Part shown: in pieces, positions 5,247-8,431 of the stretch
How positions within the stretch are numbered: the stretch's first letter is position 1
Layout of the letters: each line of letters begins with the position of its first letter
Assembly (NCBI GenBank): GCA_947630525.1
Contig: CANRHW010000062.1
Coordinates: 1 to 8,431, forward strand
DNA length: 8,431 bases
Origin: an uncultured Clostridia bacterium
Lineage (GTDB): Bacteria > Bacillota > Clostridia > UMGS1883
Direction: 5' to 3'
Program-made: the position numbers and the translations under genes
The notes under the pieces: model-generated
What the model was told of the DNA's origin: nothing
Database searches by the model: none
The model's input: the letters and a program-made list of their open reading frames with translations, nothing else

Positions 5247-5273
5247 TGCTGTCAATATACACTATGCTGTCAA
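5247..5273. promoter_or_regulatory. Direct 9-bp repeats overlapping the proximal promoter (possible operator)
   Basis: TGCTGTCAA occurs at 5247-5255 and 5265-5273, exactly 18 bp apart, on either side of and overlapping the -10 box of the minus-strand promoter. The spacing is under two helical turns. A regulator could bind both copies, but a chance repeat is not excluded. Confidence 0.4.
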
Positions 5274-5282
5274 GAGTGCCAA
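5254..5282 (-). promoter_or_regulatory. Candidate proximal promoter of the HPr-like gene
   Basis: On the minus strand TTGGCA (5277-5282) and TATATT (5254-5259) are separated by 17 bases. Predicted initiation near 5247 gives a leader of about 25 bases containing the ribosome site. Each box differs from consensus by one base. Confidence 0.6.
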
Positions 5283-5432
5283 TATTTTACGGCTTCGAGG
5301 TATTCGCGCCTGTTCTCCTCTCTCCTCCGAGGCCAGGCCCGGAGCTTTGCTCATACGGGCAAGGATGCTGATTAAGTAGATTTTAGACCGCTCCTATCTT
5401 CCTCAGTTTTGTTATGTAGCCGCCATCCTCTT
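5272..5432 (-). ncRNA. Possible structured leader or small RNA upstream of the HPr-like gene (unidentified)
   Basis: A good minus-strand promoter sits 200 bases upstream of the HPr-like gene, and the transcribed stretch has no open frame of note. Read on the minus strand it can pair AAGAG with CTCTT and CGGCT with AGCCG at its ends, then GAGG with CCTC. Inside, GCCCG (TAT) GAGC (AAA) GCTC CGGGC forms a stacked hairpin. The overall plan of paired ends and an apical hairpin is loosely like 6S RNA, but I cannot assign it to any family. No intrinsic terminator follows before the gene, so a long 5' leader is at least as likely. Confidence 0.3.
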
Positions 5433-5433
5433 A

Positions 5434-5461
5434 ATTATACTACATTTTTCAGAAAAAGCAA
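5434..5461 (-). promoter_or_regulatory. Candidate distal minus-strand promoter
   Basis: TTGCTT (5456-5461) and a perfect TATAAT (5434-5439) are separated by 16 bases on the minus strand. Initiation near 5427 would produce either a roughly 205-base leader for the HPr-like gene or a separate small RNA. Confidence 0.55.
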
Positions 5462-5508
5462 CCGCTGTAATGCAAATTTAACAAAATTGATGTAAAATAA
5501 TTGTGAAC

Positions 5509-5515
5509 AAAGGAG
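5509..5515 (+). promoter_or_regulatory. Ribosome binding site that fixes the HAD phosphatase start
   Basis: AAAGGAG lies eight bases before ATG 5524. The alternative in-frame GTG at 5503 lies upstream of this site and so is unlikely to be the start. Confidence 0.8.
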
Positions 5516-5523
5516 TGACCAGT

Positions 5524-6333
5524 ATGGACTTTAAAGGATACTTAATGGTTATTGATATGGACGGCACCTTTTTGGACAGCAAACGGAATATCTCGCCGGA
5601 AAACCGGGCCGCGATAAATGAGTGGCGGAGCCTTGGCGGCGCGGTCTGCATCGCCAGCGGGCGCAGCGCCGCGGGGCTGGTCGGCATACAAAGGGAGCTT
5701 GGCCTTGATTTGCCTCTCATCTGCGGCAACGGCAGCGGCATCTACGACTGCGGCAAAGGAGAGCTGATTTACAGCGTGACGCTTCCCGAGGGCGGGCGCG
5801 AACTGGCGGCCCTGGCCGACAGGCTTTTGCCGGAGACCGGCATAACAATTTATAAAGACGCGAAGGTGTATTTTTGCAAGGAGAACGCCGCCACGGTGCG
5901 GAACATGACCCACGAGCACTTGCCCCACTTGACCGCCGACTGGCGGACGCTGCCGTACCCGTGGGAAAAAATACTGTTTTCGCAGGAGCAGCAGTATACC
6001 GCCGACGTACAGGAGCTTATGGAGCGCAGCGCCGACACGTCGGTATTCCGGCTATTGAAATCCGCGCCGGTGTATTTTGAGGTGCTTAACCCGATGGCCA
6101 GTAAAGGCAGAGCCCTTGAAGAATACTGCGCCCGGCTGGGCTTTGACCTGGCAAAGGTCGTGGCCGTGGGAGATAACGAAAACGACGTGTCCATGCTGGA
6201 AATAGCCGGCTATTCCTTCACGGTGGCCAACTGCACCCCTCCCGCCCGGGCCGCCGCCAGATGGGTGGTCGGCGACAACGACCACAGCTGCGCCGCCGAC
6301 GTGGTTCGGATAATGAAAAGCGTGGGGCCGTAA
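5524..6333 (+). CDS. Cof-type HAD-IIB family hydrolase (sugar-phosphate phosphatase-like)
   Basis: The 269-residue product carries all four HAD motifs. Motif I is DMDGT (11-15, nucleophile D11 and acid D13), motif II the serine of ASGRS (S45), motif III the lysine of ASKGRAL (K194), and motif IV GDNENDVSM (216-224). A large cap domain between motifs II and III (about 80-185) marks the IIB, Cof or YbiV-like subclass. These enzymes dephosphorylate small phosphorylated metabolites such as sugar phosphates, flavin or pyridoxal precursors; the substrate cannot be read from sequence. Length is usual. It is a single plus-strand gene, divergent from the HPr-like gene. The stop codon lies in a short tandem duplication (6326-6359). 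Confidence 0.93.
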   Translation: MDFKGYLMVIDMDGTFLDSKRNISPENRAAINEWRSLGGAVCIASGRSAAGLVGIQRELGLDLPLICGNGSGIYDCGKGELIYSVTLPEGGRELAALADRLLPETGITIYKDAKVYFCKENAATVRNMTHEHLPHLTADWRTLPYPWEKILFSQEQQYTADVQELMERSADTSVFRLLKSAPVYFEVLNPMASKGRALEEYCARLGFDLAKVVAVGDNENDVSMLEIAGYSFTVANCTPPARAAARWVVGDNDHSCAADVVRIMKSVGP

Positions 6334-6359
6334 AAAAATGGTGGCCGTAAAAAATAGCT
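6326..6359. repeat. Imperfect 17-bp tandem duplication over the phosphatase stop codon
   Basis: GGCCGTAAAAAAATGGT (6326-6342) is followed directly by GGCCGTAAAAAATAGCT (6343-6359). The first copy contains the TAA stop of the HAD gene, so the second supplies a redundant untranslated copy. A slippage or tandem duplication event is the simplest explanation. Confidence 0.65.
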
Positions 6360-6386
6360 CTGTGTTCCGGAGACATAGAGCTATTT
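6349..6386 (-). terminator. Hairpin with minus-strand T-run, 3' to the HAD phosphatase gene
   Basis: A 14-bp stem (6352-6365 with 6373-6386, loop of seven, one G:T pair) is followed on the minus strand by a six-T run (A-run 6349-6354). It has the form of an intrinsic terminator for leftward transcription from the ACT/DUF711 operon. It lies 16 bases after the phosphatase stop, so it may also act on the plus strand, where the T tract is only the stem end. Confidence 0.65.
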
Positions 6387-6421
6387 AGACTTATGACACC
6401 CCCATGAACAACGTGGAAAGC

Positions 6422-6443
6422 TCGAAAGGGAACTCCCTTTCGA
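6422..6443. other. Short perfect hairpin
   Basis: TCGAAAGGG and CCCTTTCGA form a 9-bp stem with loop AACT. It is one of several hairpins packed in this gap and has no attached T-run on the plus strand (it is followed by TAAAAAAC). Confidence 0.6.
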
Positions 6444-6444
6444 T

Positions 6445-6484
6445 AAAAAACATATAATCCCAGGGCGCGTACCTGGGATTATAT
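6445..6484 (-). terminator. Strong hairpin with minus-strand T-run
   Basis: A perfect 13-bp stem (6452-6464 with 6472-6484, loop of seven) is followed on the minus strand by G and six T (A-run 6445-6450). It is a plausible intrinsic terminator for the leftward ACT/DUF711 transcript, about 230 bases past the DUF711 stop. Confidence 0.65.
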
Positions 6485-6499
6485 ACATTAATCGGGGTA

Positions 6500-6534
6500 G
6501 AACTATCATTTTTATAGAATAAAAATGATAGTTC
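6500..6534. other. Perfect 16-bp AT-rich hairpin
   Basis: GAACTATCATTTTTAT (6500-6515) pairs exactly with 6519-6534 around the loop AGA. This is the longest perfect stem in the window. It lacks a T-run on either side, so it is not a standard terminator; a palindromic repeat or an RNA structural element is possible. Confidence 0.65.
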
Positions 6535-6660
6535 GTAAGCGAAAGCGCCCGCCAGCGTGACGCTGGATCCGCATTATGTATGTTACATCGTTAGTTACTT
6601 GATTATATTATTGTAATTGTAAAGTCAATGATGGAACGGAACGTTCCCGGAGAGGTTCTC

Positions 6661-6716
6661 TCAAAGGGGAACCGTGCGGGTTCCCCTTTGAATAGCGGTC
6701 ATGCAGACCGCTATTC
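6661..6716 (-). other. Twin hairpins at the 3' end of the DUF711 gene
   Basis: Two perfect stems sit back to back: 6661-6673 with 6679-6691 (13 bp) and 6690-6700 with 6706-6716 (11 bp, loop ATGCA). They share two bases. The second overlaps the DUF711 stop codon (6715-6717). On the minus strand no T-run follows, so they may protect the mRNA 3' end rather than stop transcription. On the plus strand the second is followed by AGTTTTTC and could stop rightward transcripts. Confidence 0.6.
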
Positions 6717-8073
6717 AGTTTTTCAGACTATGTATCGGCGCGGGGATACGTCCGCCGCGGGCGATAAAGTCCGCGCAGCTCGCGCCGTTAACGGGCATTA
6801 CGGGCGCGGTGCCAAGCAGGCCGCCGAACTCTACGCTGTCGCCCACCTTTTTTCCAATGGCGGGTATCACGCGGACGGCGGTGGTTTTGGTGTTGACAAC
6901 GCCGATGGACATTTCATCGGCGATTATGCCGCTTATGGTGTCGGCCGGAGTGTCGCCGGGCACGGCTATCATGTCGAGGCCCACGCTGCATACGCAGGTC
7001 ATGGCCTCCAATTTTTCAAGGGACAGGCAGCCGCTTTCGGCGGCGGCTATCATGCCCGCGTCCTCACTGACGGGGATAAATGCCCCGCTGAGACCCCCAA
7101 CATAGCTGCTGGCCATTACGCCGCCCTTTTTCACCGCGTCGTTGAGCAGGGCAAGGGCCGCGGTGGTGCCGTGGGTTCCGCACTGTTCAAGGCCCATTTC
7201 CTCAAGGATATGAGCCACGCTGTCGCCCCTAGCGGGGGTGGGAGCCAGCGAAAGGTCCACAATACCGAAAGGCACGCCAAGGCGGCGGCTGGCCTCCTCG
7301 GCCACCATCTGACCCACGCGGGTTATCTTAAAGGCGGTCTTTTTTACGGTTTCGGCCACAACGCCAAAGGGTTGGCCCTTAACTCTTTCAAGGGCGCATT
7401 TTACCACGCCGGGGCCGCTGACGCCGACGTTTATTGCGCACTCCGGCTCGCCCGCCCCGTGGAAAGCCCCGGCCATAAAGGGATTGTCCTCCACCGCGTT
7501 GGCAAAAACGACCAGCTTTGCGCAGCCGAAGCCGCCCCTGTCCGCCGTGGCCTGGGCGGTCTCCTTTATGACGCGGCCCATCTGGGCCACGGCGTCCATG
7601 TTTATACCGGCCTTGGTGGTGGCCACGTTCACGCTTGAACAGAGAAAATCCGTGGTGGCCAGCGCCTCGGGTATCGACGCGATAAACTCCCGGTCGGCGT
7701 TGGAATAGCCCTTGGCCACAAGGGCGCTGTATCCGCCTAAAAAGTTGACGCCGGTGGTCTTGGCCGCCCGGTCAAGGGCCTTGGCAAATTCCAAGCTGTG
7801 GCCGCAGGGAGCGCTGATAAGGGAGACGGGCGTAACGGAAATGCGCTTGTTCACAATGGGTACGCCAAACTCCGCCTCGATCTGTTCGCCGGTGGAGACC
7901 AGCTTTTCGGCCAGGCGGGTTATTTTATCGTACACCTTGTCCGTCGCCCTGCGCCAGTCGTCGCTCACGCAGTCAAACAGCGAAATGCCCATGGTTATGG
8001 TGCGGACGTCCAGATGCTCGTCCTTTATCATATTAAGGGTCTCGATTATTTCAACAGGATTAACATTAAGCAT
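6715..8073 (-). CDS. UPF0210 / DUF711 family protein (PFL family)
   Basis: The 452-residue product has the family's usual length and N-terminus (MLNVNPVEIIETLNMIKDEH). Conserved segments include ISAPCGHSLEFAKALDRAAK (86-105), GVNFLGGYSALVAKG (108-122), a glycine-rich centre GAFHGAGEPECAINVGVSG (202-220), and DLSLAPTPARGDSVAHILEE (273-292). Members are annotated PFL-like because the fold resembles pyruvate formate-lyase barrels, yet the radical glycine region is not recognised here and no activity is assigned. It lies 17 bases after the ACT-domain gene; the two are a conserved pair in Firmicutes, for example in pneumococcus. ATG 8073 is preceded by AGAGGAG (8082-8088). An in-frame TTG at 8094 is rejected because it precedes that site and overlaps the ACT gene. 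Confidence 0.95.
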   Translation of the reverse strand: MLNVNPVEIIETLNMIKDEHLDVRTITMGISLFDCVSDDWRRATDKVYDKITRLAEKLVSTGEQIEAEFGVPIVNKRISVTPVSLISAPCGHSLEFAKALDRAAKTTGVNFLGGYSALVAKGYSNADREFIASIPEALATTDFLCSSVNVATTKAGINMDAVAQMGRVIKETAQATADRGGFGCAKLVVFANAVEDNPFMAGAFHGAGEPECAINVGVSGPGVVKCALERVKGQPFGVVAETVKKTAFKITRVGQMVAEEASRRLGVPFGIVDLSLAPTPARGDSVAHILEEMGLEQCGTHGTTAALALLNDAVKKGGVMASSYVGGLSGAFIPVSEDAGMIAAAESGCLSLEKLEAMTCVCSVGLDMIAVPGDTPADTISGIIADEMSIGVVNTKTTAVRVIPAIGKKVGDSVEFGGLLGTAPVMPVNGASCADFIARGGRIPAPIHSLKN

Positions 8074-8081
8074 GGGGAGCG

Positions 8082-8088
8082 CTCCTCT
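8082..8088 (-). promoter_or_regulatory. Ribosome binding site that fixes the DUF711 start
   Basis: AGAGGAG on the minus strand lies eight bases before ATG 8073, in the 17-base gap after the ACT gene. It favours the ATG over the TTG at 8094. Confidence 0.8.
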
Positions 8089-8090
8089 CG

Positions 8091-8360
8091 TCAAATGCGG
8101 TGCATGGAATTAAACAGGTCCTCCCGCTGGATGGAAATGGACACGCCAAGCTCACGGCCCACGCCTTCGAGCCCGCTCTGGAGCTGGGCCAGATCGAGCC
8201 GGCTTTCGGTGGTATCCACCAGGGTTATCATGGTGAAGATGTCCTGCATTATCGTCTGACTGATATCCAGAATATTGATGTTGTTTTCGTAGAGAAAGCC
8301 GCTGACCCGGGCGATGATGCCGGTCTTGTCCTTGCCCACTACTGTAACGACCGCTTTCAT
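8091..8360 (-). CDS. ACT domain-containing protein (UPF0237 family)
   Basis: The 89-residue product is essentially one ACT domain: MKAVVTVVGKDKTGIIARVS (1-20), then FLYENNINILDISQTI (22-37) and MQDIFTMITLVDTTESRLDL (38-57). The GKDKTGIIARVS start is the ligand-binding loop typical of GcvR-like and UPF0237 domains that sense small molecules, often amino acids. It has no attached enzyme domain, so it may act by partner binding. It is first in a two-gene operon with the UPF0210 gene, an arrangement so regular that a functional pair is likely. ATG 8360 has GGAGGAA (8366-8372) five bases upstream. Confidence 0.95.
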   Translation of the reverse strand: MKAVVTVVGKDKTGIIARVSGFLYENNINILDISQTIMQDIFTMITLVDTTESRLDLAQLQSGLEGVGRELGVSISIQREDLFNSMHRI

Positions 8361-8391
8361 ATATGTTCCTCCGTTATTTCAGTTTTTGACT

Positions 8392-8420
8392 ATTCTATCA
8401 CATGAACCGTTATTTTTCAA
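8392..8420 (-). promoter_or_regulatory. Likely promoter of the ACT-DUF711 operon
   Basis: On the minus strand TTGAAA (8415-8420) and TAGAAT (8392-8397) are separated by 17 bases, with an upstream TGA giving an extended -10 (TGATAGAAT). A TTGACA just upstream (8422-8427) is too far (24 bases) to be the -35 of this -10. Predicted initiation near 8385 gives a 25-base leader. Confidence 0.65.
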
Positions 8421-8431
8421 CTGTCAATTTA

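Noticed and set aside
5272..5432. Firm call of 6S RNA
   Set aside because: The end pairing and apical hairpin are suggestive only. No conserved sequence could be confirmed by eye and no terminator is present, so it is listed only as an unidentified candidate.
6628..7638. A 336-codon plus-strand open frame opposite the DUF711 gene
   Set aside because: It is rich in Gly, His and Ala, as expected from the complement of a GC-rich gene, and it starts inside intergenic hairpins; the minus-strand protein is a clear family member.
8422..8427. TTGACA as the -35 of the ACT operon promoter
   Set aside because: The distance to the only good -10 box (8392-8397) is 24 bases, whereas TTGAAA at 8415-8420 gives the normal 17.

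Overview
The window looks like a chromosomal segment of a Gram-positive, Clostridia-type bacterium. Supporting signs are strong Shine-Dalgarno sites (AGGAGG/GGAGGA), AT-rich sigma-A type promoters set in GC-richer coding DNA, and the gene order rsmD-coaD-coiled-coil protein-yebC. A fused HisIE of 209 residues, a clostridial HPr-like protein, and an ACT-domain protein paired with a UPF0210/DUF711 protein point the same way. The species cannot be named from the sequence alone. Almost all the protein-coding content is housekeeping; the unusual material lies between genes.

Layout. Positions 1-358 carry no credible gene: a partial dispersed repeat (1-95), a 75-bp hairpin-containing repeat present twice with 117-bp spacing (97-288), and the tRNA terminator (319-357). 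A tRNA operon (360-715, minus strand) reads Val(TAC)-Asp(GTC)-Phe(GAA)-Gly(GCC) from a consensus promoter (738-766). The plus-strand operon rsmD-coaD-coiled-coil gene-yebC fills 942-3232. It links rRNA methylation, coenzyme A synthesis, a protein of unknown role, and a translation or regulatory factor.

A convergent intergenic region (3233-3554) holds a roughly 258-bp element bounded by inverted repeats. Its right end shares about 94 bp with the repeat at the window start. The minus strand then carries hisA-hisIE (two steps of histidine synthesis plus the fused cyclohydrolase/pyrophosphatase, without hisF between them) and an HPr-like protein lacking the phosphorylatable histidine. A 300-bp divergent region (5222-5523) contains two candidate minus-strand promoters and a possible structured leader or small RNA. 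A plus-strand Cof-type HAD phosphatase follows (5524-6333).

A 380-bp intergenic region (6334-6714) is crowded with perfect hairpins, two of them with the T-run of a minus-strand terminator. The window ends with the minus-strand ACT-domain (UPF0237) and UPF0210/DUF711 pair and its promoter.

I did not find a convincing new defence, mobile or biosynthetic system. The best leads are the repeat families, the candidate RNA upstream of the HPr-like gene, and the histidine-less HPr-like protein.
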